This document shows positions 24,657 to 34,049 of a stretch of 64,000 bases of DNA, piece after piece (the stretch's first letter is position 1; every line of letters begins with the position of its first letter). The notes beneath the pieces were generated by a model. That model was not told the origin of the DNA, ran no database searches, and saw nothing but the letters and a program-made list of their open reading frames with translations. The position numbers and the translations under genes were made by a program. The stretch comes from an uncultured Pseudomonadales bacterium (GTDB taxonomy: Bacteria; Pseudomonadota; Gammaproteobacteria; Pseudomonadales; Azotimanducaceae). The stretch is taken from positions 2,914,001-2,978,000 of the forward strand of contig OY282430.1 of the NCBI GenBank assembly GCA_958296025.1, in the 5' to 3' direction.

Positions 24657-27490
24657 TCGCTTGACACCCTATCTATGAAAGCACGAACTGATAATATATC
24701 TCCCTCTCCCAAGTGAAGGCCTTCCAGAAGCAAATATAAAAAACCCTCTCTGCTTATCCAATCAAACTCAATCGCTTTGCCATTAACTAAGGCTTGCACC
24801 AGCCCAATGCTTTGATCACCCAAATAAGGCAGCCTCAGTTCGTTCAACACTAAGAATCCGTAGTTCAGCCTCAAGGTGTTCACTTGCTCGTCGCTGCCCA
24901 CCTTCTGACTGAAGCTACCCCAACCATTTCCAGTAATGAACGCGGACCGAAAATTCTCGGGGGAAACTTTCGGATCAAATGCCAGCTTCCCTCTTGGTTC
25001 GTTCACCGAAAATCCTGAAGCAGCGACAAATGCGCCGTAGCTTGACATAGCGCGAATATAGTGATTGCCATACTCAATTTCATTATAAGGATTACGCCTT
25101 TCTGGAGAGTATCGTTCATGAATGGCCCTAATCATGGACATGCCTTCCTTTACCAATCCCTCCCAGATCATATGGGCCGCAACTTGATAGGTAAACCCCG
25201 TCATACTCTCGCTAAAATAGCCAACAACCAACTTCTCCCATTCATCATTTACCTCCCCGGCCGCGGCATACTCCCCTCCTCTAGGAAACGTACACACTAA
25301 TGTACCAGGTTCATTAGGCAACGCAAACACTCGCTGATTTTTTATTTGGGCATTCGCCAGATATGAGCCTACATCAGGCACAAAATTATATCGAAACAAA
25401 GCACCTAACGCACTCACTGTTTCCGATTTAGGGAAGACCCTAGGCAAACCAACCTGCATAGCCCAAGCCTGACCTAAGAGCTGATCAATATGATTCCCAA
25501 TATAGGAATTAGGACTTAGTGGGTATTTTGGATCAAGTTGATTAACAAAATATTCTCCATTAAATAAGTCAGCAACGAGATTACGCCTTCCACGGTCCGC
25601 TATGTGTTGACACAAAGACGCGAATTTTCGATCACCAACTACCATCGCCATTGCAGCTGACGCTCGCAATGCGGCATTGTACATACCACTTAGCCAAGCA
25701 ATTTTTCCATACCAAATACGGTCTAGGGTATTATATTGCACACCTTCCAATATACCATCAGGTTCACCCCCTTCGGAGTCATGGGCAATCATATATTCCA
25801 TACTCTTCCTTATTTTCGGCCACCAGGCTTCAAGATAAGTATCATCAGAAGAGGTGGTATGTTCGCGATAGGCACGAAGTATAGTGCCTGCTTGGCCATC
25901 TACCGCATAGCCTCTGCCATCGTGGCGACCGATATTGGAATGTTCAGCCCTGTATTTGATCAAACCATCATCCTGAAAGCTAATGCCTAAATCTACCTGG
26001 GTACGCAGCACCCGCGCCAAGTTTGGGAAAACCCGACCAAGCGCTTGTTCATAGTGAAACACATGGGTACAGGTTCCTTCCCCCAAATAAACACCTTCCG
26101 TCGCGTAAAAGCGACCATCCGAATAAGAATCTCCATCCATCGACGCAAATCGATATACAGAAGTCGTCGCCAACGTTCCAGTATTGCTAAATGTACGATT
26201 TAGAAACCAATAAGGAAGAGTGGAATCATACCACGTTTTATTCCACTTCTTTGTTAAAGCAAATAGCCGCGATCGATCCTTAGCGACTATATTGGCCACA
26301 TCCGCAGATGACTTGAATTTTTTGCTGTAATAATATCGAAGATTATCGTGGTTATTAAGACGTGGCATTGGAACCCGATGAACATTGGGATAGTACCACG
26401 ACAATATGAACGTCAAAGTTCTTTTTTGACCCGGCAGCAACGTAATCTCACATCCTAAGACACCAGTTAGAACTGTTCCCAACACAGCAGTTGCCTCCGA
26501 AAGTTCAGACTCTATCACCTCCGGCAAGTTGCCATCAATGTCGCTGGCAGCCCGCGGCGTTGACCATCCGCACTCTTCCTCAAGCAGCATTAAGGTCATA
26601 TTACCAAAATCGGGCAGGTCTCTATCAGGCTTTAGAACTTCAGAGAAATTGACCAATTGGAGCCCGCCATCGTGCTTGATCACTTTATTGATATGTTTCC
26701 CCTGCGCTTCGTTGGCCGTCTGATAATTGGCCATATTCTGTAACCACCCAATCAATTCCACATCAATTGACCTGCTAGTATCGTTGGTCAAAGTATATTC
26801 CATAACAATGGCAGGATAGCCTGATAATTCATGGTTTGTAGGAATAAAGGGTGAAAACGCAGTTAGATGTACAGAAACAGGGAAGTCTGGGTCGCGGTAC
26901 TCTACTTTTCCGACCGGATATTCGCCCTGAAAAACGATGTCTTTGAAGCCGCCGGTGCGTAACATTTTTACCGTAGCCGTGTGTGTAGTTGGCAATAGTC
27001 TCTTTACCCTAATCGCGAACCCCTGTTCAAAGTGGTTATCGGCAATCATTGGATTTAGGTAGAATTTATCCCCAGGTCCACCAGGCGAAATACGAGGAAT
27101 ATTAAATATATCCCAATACCATAACTGGCCATCACCACCCAAATATACCTGACCTGTAGCTATTCCACCGATAGGCATGCCGATGTAAAGTAAGGAAGAG
27201 CCGGTATAACTAGCAGGCCCCGCTTCGTCTCCAATCCCCGAGGCCGTCTTAGAGAGATTTGACTGACTGAGAGAAACTGCTGGCAGTAGCGAAAGGAGAA
27301 TAAGTACTCTCACTAAAGTCCTGCGGAAGCCGCTCTGCCTCAACCAGCACCTGCACCAGCGTTGGCGTTTTGGGGTGGCGCTTGCGCCCTTTGGTAAGTC
27401 CCCTGCGTTCTTGGCGCAGTAGTCCCGAGATTCTCCCATGAGGTGTTCCACCGCAGTTACCGGCTTGTGGTAGATGAATTGAATCCGCAC
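24653..27490 (-). CDS. Secreted GH116-type glycoside hydrolase (DUF608/GBA2-like), second copy
   Basis: The 945-codon product belongs to the family of bile-acid beta-glucosidase GBA2 and archaeal GH116 enzymes. It has the N-terminal beta-sandwich signature [19 protein letters not shown] and the C-terminal (alpha/alpha)6 domain. Candidate catalytic residues are the Glu of FYATEGV (nucleophile region) and the Asp of QYNTLD (acid/base region), as in TxGH116 and SSO1353. A hydrophobic segment, [17 protein letters not shown] near residues 59-75, indicates export, but the n-region is long. The GTG start at 27490 follows GGAGG with 8 nt spacing. A later start is possible. The gene lies 19 bp after the RbsD-like gene and overlaps the giant gene by ATGA. 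It is paralogous to the product of 28106-30889. The gene is AT-rich compared with the GC-rich surroundings, suggesting acquisition. Confidence 0.88.
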   Translation of the reverse strand: MRIQFIYHKPVTAVEHLMGESRDYCAKNAGDLPKGASATPKRQRWCRCWLRQSGFRRTLVRVLILLSLLPAVSLSQSNLSKTASGIGDEAGPASYTGSSLLYIGMPIGGIATGQVYLGGDGQLWYWDIFNIPRISPGGPGDKFYLNPMIADNHFEQGFAIRVKRLLPTTHTATVKMLRTGGFKDIVFQGEYPVGKVEYRDPDFPVSVHLTAFSPFIPTNHELSGYPAIVMEYTLTNDTSRSIDVELIGWLQNMANYQTANEAQGKHINKVIKHDGGLQLVNFSEVLKPDRDLPDFGNMTLMLLEEECGWSTPRAASDIDGNLPEVIESELSEATAVLGTVLTGVLGCEITLLPGQKRTLTFILSWYYPNVHRVPMPRLNNHDNLRYYYSKKFKSSADVANIVAKDRSRLFALTKKWNKTWYDSTLPYWFLNRTFSNTGTLATTSVYRFASMDGDSYSDGRFYATEGVYLGEGTCTHVFHYEQALGRVFPNLARVLRTQVDLGISFQDDGLIKYRAEHSNIGRHDGRGYAVDGQAGTILRAYREHTTSSDDTYLEAWWPKIRKSMEYMIAHDSEGGEPDGILEGVQYNTLDRIWYGKIAWLSGMYNAALRASAAMAMVVGDRKFASLCQHIADRGRRNLVADLFNGEYFVNQLDPKYPLSPNSYIGNHIDQLLGQAWAMQVGLPRVFPKSETVSALGALFRYNFVPDVGSYLANAQIKNQRVFALPNEPGTLVCTFPRGGEYAAAGEVNDEWEKLVVGYFSESMTGFTYQVAAHMIWEGLVKEGMSMIRAIHERYSPERRNPYNEIEYGNHYIRAMSSYGAFVAASGFSVNEPRGKLAFDPKVSPENFRSAFITGNGWGSFSQKVGSDEQVNTLRLNYGFLVLNELRLPYLGDQSIGLVQALVNGKAIEFDWISREGFLYLLLEGLHLGEGDILSVRAFIDRVSSE

Positions 27491-27509
27491 ATCCGCCGCC
27501 TCCTATTGC

Positions 27510-28094
27510 TCAATCACTCTGCAATGCGCACGTCTCGATGCAGTGTTTTTGCTCCTGTGAGGAAGCGCAACACATCCTACCGCGCAAATCGGCTTCGGCC
27601 CGACTACTCCAATAGCCCGCATCTAATTCAATAAATACCGATGTATAAGGCATAGTAAGATCTGTCTTGAGAACCAAGACGCTAAACACCTTAGACACGC
27701 TATCCAGCTTCTCTATGATTTCGATGTGATTCAATATTCTGACATTTTGTCCTGACAACAGCTGCTTAAGCTGGTCACGAAAACTGCCAATGCCTGGCGC
27801 ATACGCTTCACCTACAAAGTCCAGTTCTCTGTCAAGATAAATCACCCCCTTTACATGTTGCGCACGTTTAACTGACGTTATCACATGTTCAAGGATCTCC
27901 AGATGAGGCAATTCAACTTTTATCGTTCGAATGCCTTGACCACTATGTAAAGGGTAGGCGGAATCAGAAACTACAATAAAATTTCGATGACCTGATAGAG
28001 CTAGAAACTCATCAAGATTCTCTTGCCAGGACGCGGCGAACGCCGTCCTGCTAATTATTACACACGCAATTGCCAATATCCCTAGACGGCCCAT
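27510..28094 (-). CDS. Secreted RbsD/FucU-like protein (sugar mutarotase fold)
   Basis: RbsD and FucU are cytoplasmic pyranases or mutarotases that interconvert anomers of ribose or fucose. This product keeps family landmarks: GHRNFIVVSDSAYPL, aligning with MGHGDEIIFSDAHFPA of FucU, including the catalytic-type His and the following Asp, and near the end YTSVFIELDAGYW. It begins with a clear signal peptide (MGRLGILAIACVIISRTAFA), which is unusual for the family. The C-terminus adds a Cys-rich tail (MCCASS, CIETC). I chose ATG 28094, preceded by GAAGGGGG, over the GTG at 28109 that overlaps the upstream stop as GTGA. It lies between two GH116-type genes, so it may act on sugars they release. 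Activity is unproven because the YGN motif of FucU is replaced. Confidence 0.7.
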   Translation of the reverse strand: MGRLGILAIACVIISRTAFAASWQENLDEFLALSGHRNFIVVSDSAYPLHSGQGIRTIKVELPHLEILEHVITSVKRAQHVKGVIYLDRELDFVGEAYAPGIGSFRDQLKQLLSGQNVRILNHIEIIEKLDSVSKVFSVLVLKTDLTMPYTSVFIELDAGYWSSRAEADLRGRMCCASSQEQKHCIETCALQSD

Positions 28095-28105
28095 GCCAAC
28101 CCCCT

Positions 28106-30889
28106 TCACGCTATCGTGATGCTGAGCGTTTCGTTTCTTTCTATCTTTACCGGCTCGCCGAATTCAATAATGGCGTCTTGCCCATCTCTTATTAGTCGAG
28201 CGCTTCCTATCGAGACCTTTACTCCATAGCTTGCTAACGAATTGGGTAATCGAAGGCCAATTGTACTCAACGCCAGTTGCCCATAGGCTAGGAAAATTGA
28301 GGCATGCAAGCGTTTACCCTGAACTATTTGTGAAAACCTACCCCAACCTTCAGCGGCTGTAAAAGCCGCCCTAAATTGCTGACGTCTTGTCAATCTAGGC
28401 TTAAAACCTATGTGCTTTCGGGGGCCATCATATTCAAAACCACATAGCGCCAGAAAAACGGAATAAGATGACATGGCACGAGCATAGTGGTCGGAGCATT
28501 CAATTTCATTGTAAGGATTGCGTAGGCCACCCGAGTACCGGTCGTGAATAGCTCTCGTGATTGCCAAACCCTTCTCTAATAGGTCCGGCTGCTCATCACT
28601 TTCCCAAACCATGTGACTAGCTACTTGGTATTCGAAACCAGTCATGCACTCATTAAAGTAACCAAACTGCCAACGCCTTTCCCAATCCGCCTTTCCCCCA
28701 CCTTTAGGCCAAGTGCAAATCACTAAACCGGCATCTCCAGACAACGCATATGGGCGACCACGCAAACTTGGATTGTCAATCGAATCTCTTAGCTTACCCA
28801 TGTCGGGGCAGAAGTTATACTTCCATAGAGACGAAAGTGCTTTGCGGATTCTTTTGCCATTGTAGAGCCGCCCCAACCCTAACTGGTAGGCCCACCACTG
28901 CCCGATCACCTGATCGATGTAACACCCCCTACCGATACCTAACGCATCCCCGTGTACAGGATCCTCTTCTTGGATAAAAAACCCTCGTTCTCCATCAAAT
29001 AGCTTAAGGATATTCTCCTTGCCTAGCAAATATATCTGCCTGCATCGATTGGCAAACATTGTATCACCCATCACTTGCGCCATTTCTTCGCCCGCTCTTA
29101 GGGCTGCCAAGTAGAGGGACACCATCGAAGGGATCTTGCCAAACCATTCAGCATCCAATGTATTAGGTTGTCGGCCTTCTAGAATGCCATCCGGTTCGCC
29201 TTCCCCGGCGTCATGCCTAATTAAAAATTCTACTGCTCTTTTTACCTTTGGCCAAAGGCTCAAAAGAAACTCGTTATCCCTATTTGTAAGATGATCTCGG
29301 TAGGTCCTCAATATGACTCCAGCTTGACCGTCGGTCGCTTCCGTGTCATTATACTCTGCACGAAAATCAATTGCGCCGTCGGGCTGCAAAGCAACACCAT
29401 AATCGGTGCGCTCTCGCAAATTCCGCTCCAGAGCGGGAAATAGGCGACCAACAGTTTGAGCATAATGCCAGACATGGGTGCAAGTGCCGGGACAACAGCC
29501 CACGCCCTCCCAAGCCCAAAAACGCCCGTCTTCAAAACGATAACTGGTGTTGGTCTGCAGGGCATTTCCTGGAATAAGGCACCGTTCCAGTACCCAATGC
29601 GGCAGCGTACTGTCATACCACTGTTCGTGCCAAAGTCTGGTAAGTTGAACTAGGTCATCCTTATCACCAGCTACCGCAGATGCTACACCTTTAGCATCCG
29701 CAAATTGCGTAGCATACCACCGTTGCGTTCGAACTGGAGGAAATACTTCCCTTCGATCAGGAGTGGTCACCGGCAGTCTTACATTAGGGAAATACCATGC
29801 TAGGACAAATGTGAAATCTCTACTTTCTCCAGGCCCTAATTCGAAATCTCGGCTAATTCCGGCGACAGCAGGCAACCAAACGGAGGTACGGTATTCCCGG
29901 CTAATTTCTCGGTTGGGCGGAGAAAAAAAGGAATTCGCCGTGGCCTTCGCCCCTTTGTCACAGCACAAGATCGCCAAAGAACCATAGTCAGGCAAGCTAT
30001 CGATAGCCGCATGACCAAGCGGTGTTGGACCATCCGTCTCACAGCTCAAAAATATGCCCACACACTGCCCAAGCGAAAACGTGGAATTCAACAGTTTGCC
30101 GTCGCTGCGATGGCTATTTTGGGCTAGCACAGGATTTTCCGCCCAGCACTCGAACGATAGGAACAGGGGCTCCGCACCGGTGTTATTCAAAGTGTAACGC
30201 ATGATCGTCGCAGGATAACTGGAGCGCCCTTCATCTAAAGGAATATGGGGCGTCAGCGCCTCTAGCTGAACAACAAGTGGTATGGAAGGATCGTCGTAGG
30301 TAACTTTAGCAATCGGCGCTTGTCCCTCAAAACGGATATGGCGAAATCCGCGTCTATCTATAGTACGGCGTTCATATCCATTTTCTCCTGCAATCTGTAC
30401 AGCAAAGCCCTGTTCAAAGTTCCAAGGACTTTGCTGTTCTGGTGGATAGACGAAATTTGCACCGTCACGCTCACGCAGGCGGCCGCCATGTGGATTAACG
30501 TACTCGCTTTGAGTCGTTGCCGAGGGCACAACACCTTCGTGATGATGGTTAAAAATGTCCCAACACCACAACTTGCCATCGCCACCAATATAGACTGTCC
30601 CAGTACCTATCCCGCCGACCGGCATACCAATAAATCGCTGTTGGTTCCAGCTACTGTAGCTGGTTGGTCGGCCCCGACGATACAGCGACTCCAGCCAACT
30701 ATCCGTTAGGTTCTTTTCAGTGGGGATGGCATGGGAAATTTTTGCGGTTGGATCAGATTGACCATAATCGGCCAAAGACGATTGCCTAAACTGAAAGGAA
30801 GCTACCCCTAAACCAGCAGCCAAGCCCTTAACAATATGCCGTCTACTAACACCACACGCTGGTGAGCACGGCTTCTTGTCTCTCTTCAT
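28106..30889 (-). CDS. Tat-exported GH116-type glycoside hydrolase (DUF608/GBA2-like), first copy
   Basis: The product of about 927 residues starts with a twin-arginine signal: SRRHIVKGLAAGLGVASF fits S/T-R-R-x-x-h-K followed by a hydrophobic stretch. Then come the GH116 features, IGMPVGGIGTGTVYIGGDG and a WDIFNHH segment, the Glu of FWAWEGVG as candidate nucleophile and the Asp of PNTLD as candidate acid/base. GH116 enzymes cleave beta-glucosides, beta-xylosides or N-acetylglucosaminides, and the substrate here is unknown. The ATG at 30889 is 3 nt after the stop of a leader ORF (TGATTGATG), so translation is probably coupled to it. The gene overlaps the RbsD-like gene. Export by Tat implies folding in the cytoplasm. 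AT-rich relative to its surroundings. Confidence 0.88.
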   Translation of the reverse strand: MKRDKKPCSPACGVSRRHIVKGLAAGLGVASFQFRQSSLADYGQSDPTAKISHAIPTEKNLTDSWLESLYRRGRPTSYSSWNQQRFIGMPVGGIGTGTVYIGGDGKLWCWDIFNHHHEGVVPSATTQSEYVNPHGGRLRERDGANFVYPPEQQSPWNFEQGFAVQIAGENGYERRTIDRRGFRHIRFEGQAPIAKVTYDDPSIPLVVQLEALTPHIPLDEGRSSYPATIMRYTLNNTGAEPLFLSFECWAENPVLAQNSHRSDGKLLNSTFSLGQCVGIFLSCETDGPTPLGHAAIDSLPDYGSLAILCCDKGAKATANSFFSPPNREISREYRTSVWLPAVAGISRDFELGPGESRDFTFVLAWYFPNVRLPVTTPDRREVFPPVRTQRWYATQFADAKGVASAVAGDKDDLVQLTRLWHEQWYDSTLPHWVLERCLIPGNALQTNTSYRFEDGRFWAWEGVGCCPGTCTHVWHYAQTVGRLFPALERNLRERTDYGVALQPDGAIDFRAEYNDTEATDGQAGVILRTYRDHLTNRDNEFLLSLWPKVKRAVEFLIRHDAGEGEPDGILEGRQPNTLDAEWFGKIPSMVSLYLAALRAGEEMAQVMGDTMFANRCRQIYLLGKENILKLFDGERGFFIQEEDPVHGDALGIGRGCYIDQVIGQWWAYQLGLGRLYNGKRIRKALSSLWKYNFCPDMGKLRDSIDNPSLRGRPYALSGDAGLVICTWPKGGGKADWERRWQFGYFNECMTGFEYQVASHMVWESDEQPDLLEKGLAITRAIHDRYSGGLRNPYNEIECSDHYARAMSSYSVFLALCGFEYDGPRKHIGFKPRLTRRQQFRAAFTAAEGWGRFSQIVQGKRLHASIFLAYGQLALSTIGLRLPNSLASYGVKVSIGSARLIRDGQDAIIEFGEPVKIERNETLSITIA

Positions 30890-30892
30890 CAA

Positions 30893-31138
30893 TCACCAAC
30901 CTACTTGGGGCACCCACCGCAAAGTCAGATAGTGCTTCCACTTTGCAGGTATGGCTGGCCTAGCCAGCTTGCCTCGGTCAAACAGATGCACGTCGCGCTT
31001 CAGCAAGGGCGGGGCGGGCAAGGCAGCCGCGGCAACGGCCGAGTCCGCAAGCGGAGCAAGAGCCATGAGCAAGCCCCAAGGCGAAAAGCGGGGTTCGACC
31101 GTAACCCAAGAGGGTTTTGGGGGATTTGAGTCCGTCAC
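30893..31138 (-). CDS. 81-residue leader ORF, truncated copy of the N-terminus of the 2,411-codon protein
   Basis: The translation is nearly identical over residues 10-65 to the N-terminus of the product at 43916-51151. Both carry GLLMALAPLADSAVAAAALP (signal peptide) and then LLKRDVHLFDRGKL, ARPAIPA or TRPAIPA. After that the sequences part and this ORF ends in LRWVPQVGW, with a TGA just before the GH116 start (TGATTGATG). It could be a translated leader that couples expression to the GH116 gene, a small secreted peptide, or a recombination scar. The overlap arrangement favours translation, but no function can be assigned. Confidence 0.5.
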   Translation of the reverse strand: MTDSNPPKPSWVTVEPRFSPWGLLMALAPLADSAVAAAALPAPPLLKRDVHLFDRGKLARPAIPAKWKHYLTLRWVPQVGW

Positions 31139-31368
31139 GTCAGCGACCTCCCCCTATCAATGCCCTTGTCCACAATTTCACCGCCTCGTTCAGCAGTTAG
31201 CATGAATATACAATATTATTGCAACTAAAATCGATTTTCACAAAATGTAAGTAAAATCAATTAGTTACATGGTTGCACTTGCGCGAATTCGTGACGAAAC
31301 CTGCCGGAACATCTGTTCGCAAAAAGCGGGGTTTCCAAAAAAATCATGTTAAAACAATGAGTTACAAT
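30942..31368 (-). repeat. Promoter/leader cassette, copy 1
   Basis: This stretch matches 50952-51418 at clearly above-random identity, including the coding part of the leader and the AT-rich upstream region to the shared string catgttaaaacaatgagtta. Copy 2 is about 40 bp longer, mainly through an insertion near 51,181-51,220. Outside these limits the two loci are unrelated. Both copies stand in front of a minus-strand operon for large exported proteins. Confidence 0.9.
31139..31361 (-). promoter_or_regulatory. Probable promoter/operator region of the GH116-DUF4091 operon
   Basis: This is an AT-rich non-coding region upstream of the leader ORF. At 31209-31223 is TACAATATTATTGCA, an odd palindrome with one mismatch. 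The copy at 51258-51272 (TGCAATAATATTGCA) has perfect 7-bp arms. Conservation of this element in both copies of the cassette supports a regulator site or an AT-rich promoter core. A start site cannot be fixed by eye. Confidence 0.5.
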
Positions 31369-31877
31369 AATTTTGGAGGCGTTTTCCGTCGTCTGGGCGA
31401 GCGCCGTCCTCGATCGTTGCTCCGAAGGTCGCCCCGAAGGGAGAGGCTAGGCGGCTTGCGCCTGCGGTGGGCGGATGAGCGAGCGCATCCGCTCATGCGC
31501 ATTGGCGCGGACGCTGCCGAGGGCGCCATCATCACCGCCAAGCCCGCCCGGGCGGTCATCCGAGCCTTGCCGCGGATGGTGTGCTTCTCGAACCCGAAGT
31601 CGTTGTCCAGGCGCGAGTTCATGCGCTCCAAGGCGTTGCGCCGGGCGTACTCCCGCCGCCATGTGGCCGTGCCGTGCGGCGTCGGCCAGTTCGCCGTCCG
31701 CCCTCTCGAAGCCCGCTTCGGGCCTCCGCTCGGCCGTGCGCCGGGCAAATCGGCGAAATCGCCGCTCCAGACGCCCCGAACAAGCGAAAAAACGCCGAAA
31801 ATGAGCGATTCGGCCCTTGCTCGACCACCTTCCCGCTTGGCCAACCTCCGAAATTTCCCCGCAACAGCCCGAAACAC
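31362..31877 (-). pseudogene. Transposase C-terminal remnant
   Basis: One minus-strand frame reads WRREYARRNALERMNSRL, then DNDFGFEKHTIRGKARM and TARAGLAVMMA. This is the typical C-terminus of DDE transposases of the IS1182/DDE_Tnp_1 type (ER.NSRL, FG..H.IRG..KM). The DDE core upstream is absent, and the last residues (RMRSLIRPPQAQA) lie in another frame, so the copy is truncated and frameshifted. Several overlapping GC-rich ORFs cover the same bases and are shadows. It abuts the upstream end of promoter/leader cassette copy 1, which suggests a mobile element had a part in the rearrangement. No inverted terminal repeats were found. Confidence 0.7.
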
Positions 31878-31982
31878 CAGCGAAAAAGCCCACAGCGCAA
31901 CTCCCTCACCTTAAAATCGCCCTGACCTTCAGCGGATTGGGTGTTATGCTTGCCAAAGGCATTCACTCCCAGCTCGAGCCAT

Positions 31983-32201
31983 TTATCTGGACTAATGGTT
32001 GGCGCAGAGGTAGAGGCTGGGCTGGAGCTTTACCCCAATGCGCAAAAAATTGTTGTGATCGGGGCCGAAAACTTGAACCAAAGCTATCGTTTAGCGTTTT
32101 CCGAGTATGGCGTTGGCACCGATGCGGTGTCAGGGCAACAAGCACTGATTTCAGGAGCGTGGCACCTAGCAACGATGACCAACACTTCCCCACTAAGGTA
32201 A
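31983..32201 (+). pseudogene. dgoK: C-terminal fragment of 2-dehydro-3-deoxygalactonokinase
   Basis: Plus-strand codons read LSGLMVGAEVEAGLELYP, then IVVIGAENLNQSYRLAFSEY and ISGAWHLA. They align with LSGLLIGTEVEAGLRLYP and LGAWRLAA of the intact kinase at 34050-35138, in the opposite orientation. Only the last 70 or so residues survive. Because it differs markedly from the intact copy, it is probably the remains of a separate dgoK gene and not a recent duplicate. It lies 130 bp upstream of the FucP-type gene, perhaps marking an older dgoK-fucP operon. Confidence 0.8.
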
Positions 32202-32341
32202 CAGAACCGAAAGCCCATGAGAAAAGCTATCGCACAGGTTCAATCGCCTGAATTTCACAATGCCAGAAAGCCAGACTTGGTGGCAGCAAGCCCACCGAAA
32301 GAATGTCACGCAGCTAACGGCATGATTTCCTGGTGCCTGTG

Positions 32342-33862
32342 ATGCTGAATCCCGAGCCAAACCAGCAGCCTCTTACACCAGTGGTCCCCAAACGCTACCT
32401 GTGGGCGTTCATACTCGTGACCTCTCTGTTCGCGCTCTGGGGCTTCGCCAACGATGTCACGAACCCTCTGGTCGCGGCATTCAAGGACATCTTCGTTATC
32501 AGCAACGCTCAAAGCAGTTGGGTGCAGATGGCATTCTACGGCGGCTACGCCACCATGGCGATTCCGGCCGCCCTGTTCATTTCCCGCTTCTCCTATCGCT
32601 CTGGCATCGTCGTTGGTCTCGGACTTTACGCCGCCGGCGCTTTTCTATGCGTACCGGCGGCGGCGGTTGCCAGTTTTAACCTGTTTCTGGTCGCCCTTTA
32701 CATCCTAACCTTCGGCCTTGCCTTTCTGGAGACGACAGCAAATCCCTATATTCTTGCGATGGGTCCCAAGGAAACCGCCACCCGCCGGCTCAACCTTGCC
32801 CAAGCGTTCAACCCCGTCGGTTCGCTTACCGGCATGGTCGTTGCGAGCGTCTTCATCTTGGCGAACCTGGAGGTCGAGAATTTTCGCCGCGACGTAACCG
32901 CCTACCAAGCAGAGCAAAAGGCCGTACCAAGTCAAGAAGCTGGGGGAGCGGCCAGCGCATTGCCGATTTTCCGCGCCAGCGCACCCGAACGGGTGCGGGA
33001 CCCAAACATCGCCTTCTACGTCCGCGAACACCAAGGGCCAGAGCCGTTGCTGGACGATGCATTTCGAGACTACAAAACTGGCACCATCCAGACATTCAAC
33101 GGACTGACGCATGCCGAGCTGGAACGGCGGGATATGGAACTCGTCGCTCAGCCTTACCTAGCGGTGGGTTGCGTCGTGGCGATCCTGCTGCTGCTGTTCT
33201 TGGTCGGCAAACTGCCGGAACCATCGTCTGGAAAAGACATGCGCACCGATTCCGGCCTTGGCGCGACACTTGGCAGATTGAGGCGCAACCCCCGCTATCT
33301 GGGTGGCGTAGCCGCCCAAGCATTTTACGTCGGTGCACAAATCATGTGCTGGACCTTCATCATCCAATACGCGCAGACGACCTTGGGCATGGACAAGGCA
33401 ACGGCGCAAAATCACAATATCGGAGCCATGCTCCTGTTCCTCTTCAGCCGCTTCATCTGCACTTGGTTCCTGCGCTTTGTCAACCCCGCCCGGCTGTTGT
33501 GCCTGCTGGCCTTAGCCGCAATGACTTTCATTATTGGCGCAATCCATCTTCAGGGCATGCCTGGCCTTTATTCGCTGATATTGGTGTCGGTGTGCATGTC
33601 GGCGATGTTTCCCACCATTTATGGCTTGGCTCTGGATGGCGTAGGGCCTGATGCAAAGATCGGCTCTTCCGGGTTGGTTCTCGCCATCGTCGGCGGCGCG
33701 GTGATGCCCCGCCTACAAGGTGGGATCATGGACATGGATGGCTTCCTCGGCGTTTCAGCGGTGCGCGGTTCGTTCTATTTGCCGCTGCTCTGCTTCATGG
33801 TGGTCGCGGGATATGGCATCCTCTGTCACCGGGTTTGGCCCCCATCGTCCGACAATCGATGA
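32342..33862 (+). CDS. fucP: L-fucose:H+ symporter-type MFS permease
   Basis: The product of about 506 residues is a major facilitator with hydrophobic segments throughout. It starts at helix 1 (LWAFILVTSLFALWGFANDV), whose FALWGFANDVTNPLV string is typical of FucP/sugar:H+ symporters. ETTANPYILAMG and RLNLAQAFNPVGSLTG are also family motifs, as are C-terminal segments with SAMFPTIYGLALDGVG. A long hydrophilic loop of about 100 residues (185-290) follows helix 6. FucP imports L-fucose and sometimes L-galactose or D-arabinose, which fits FucU and the oxidative fucose genes nearby. GTG 32333 is an alternative start. It is transcribed toward dgoK, and the two genes converge with 187 bp between stops. 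Confidence 0.88.
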   Translation: MLNPEPNQQPLTPVVPKRYLWAFILVTSLFALWGFANDVTNPLVAAFKDIFVISNAQSSWVQMAFYGGYATMAIPAALFISRFSYRSGIVVGLGLYAAGAFLCVPAAAVASFNLFLVALYILTFGLAFLETTANPYILAMGPKETATRRLNLAQAFNPVGSLTGMVVASVFILANLEVENFRRDVTAYQAEQKAVPSQEAGGAASALPIFRASAPERVRDPNIAFYVREHQGPEPLLDDAFRDYKTGTIQTFNGLTHAELERRDMELVAQPYLAVGCVVAILLLLFLVGKLPEPSSGKDMRTDSGLGATLGRLRRNPRYLGGVAAQAFYVGAQIMCWTFIIQYAQTTLGMDKATAQNHNIGAMLLFLFSRFICTWFLRFVNPARLLCLLALAAMTFIIGAIHLQGMPGLYSLILVSVCMSAMFPTIYGLALDGVGPDAKIGSSGLVLAIVGGAVMPRLQGGIMDMDGFLGVSAVRGSFYLPLLCFMVVAGYGILCHRVWPPSSDNR

Positions 33863-34049
33863 ACCACGGGCGGGGTGCTGTGCTTGCCATCGACGCACCT
33901 GCAGGGTGGTTTTCTTGCAACCGGCATTTTGCCGGGAAAACCCTTGCACGGTGCGCCTATCAAAGCACTCCAACGATTTCTTAAGCGGGGATTAGGGAAA
34001 TATGCAACAAAATGCACTTTTTTTGCGGCGGCACCCCCGTTCGCTGGCC

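Noticed and set aside
31362-31966. Several overlapping ORFs on both strands around the transposase remnant
   Set aside because: They have no recognisable families apart from one minus-strand frame. GC-rich DNA gives long open frames by chance.
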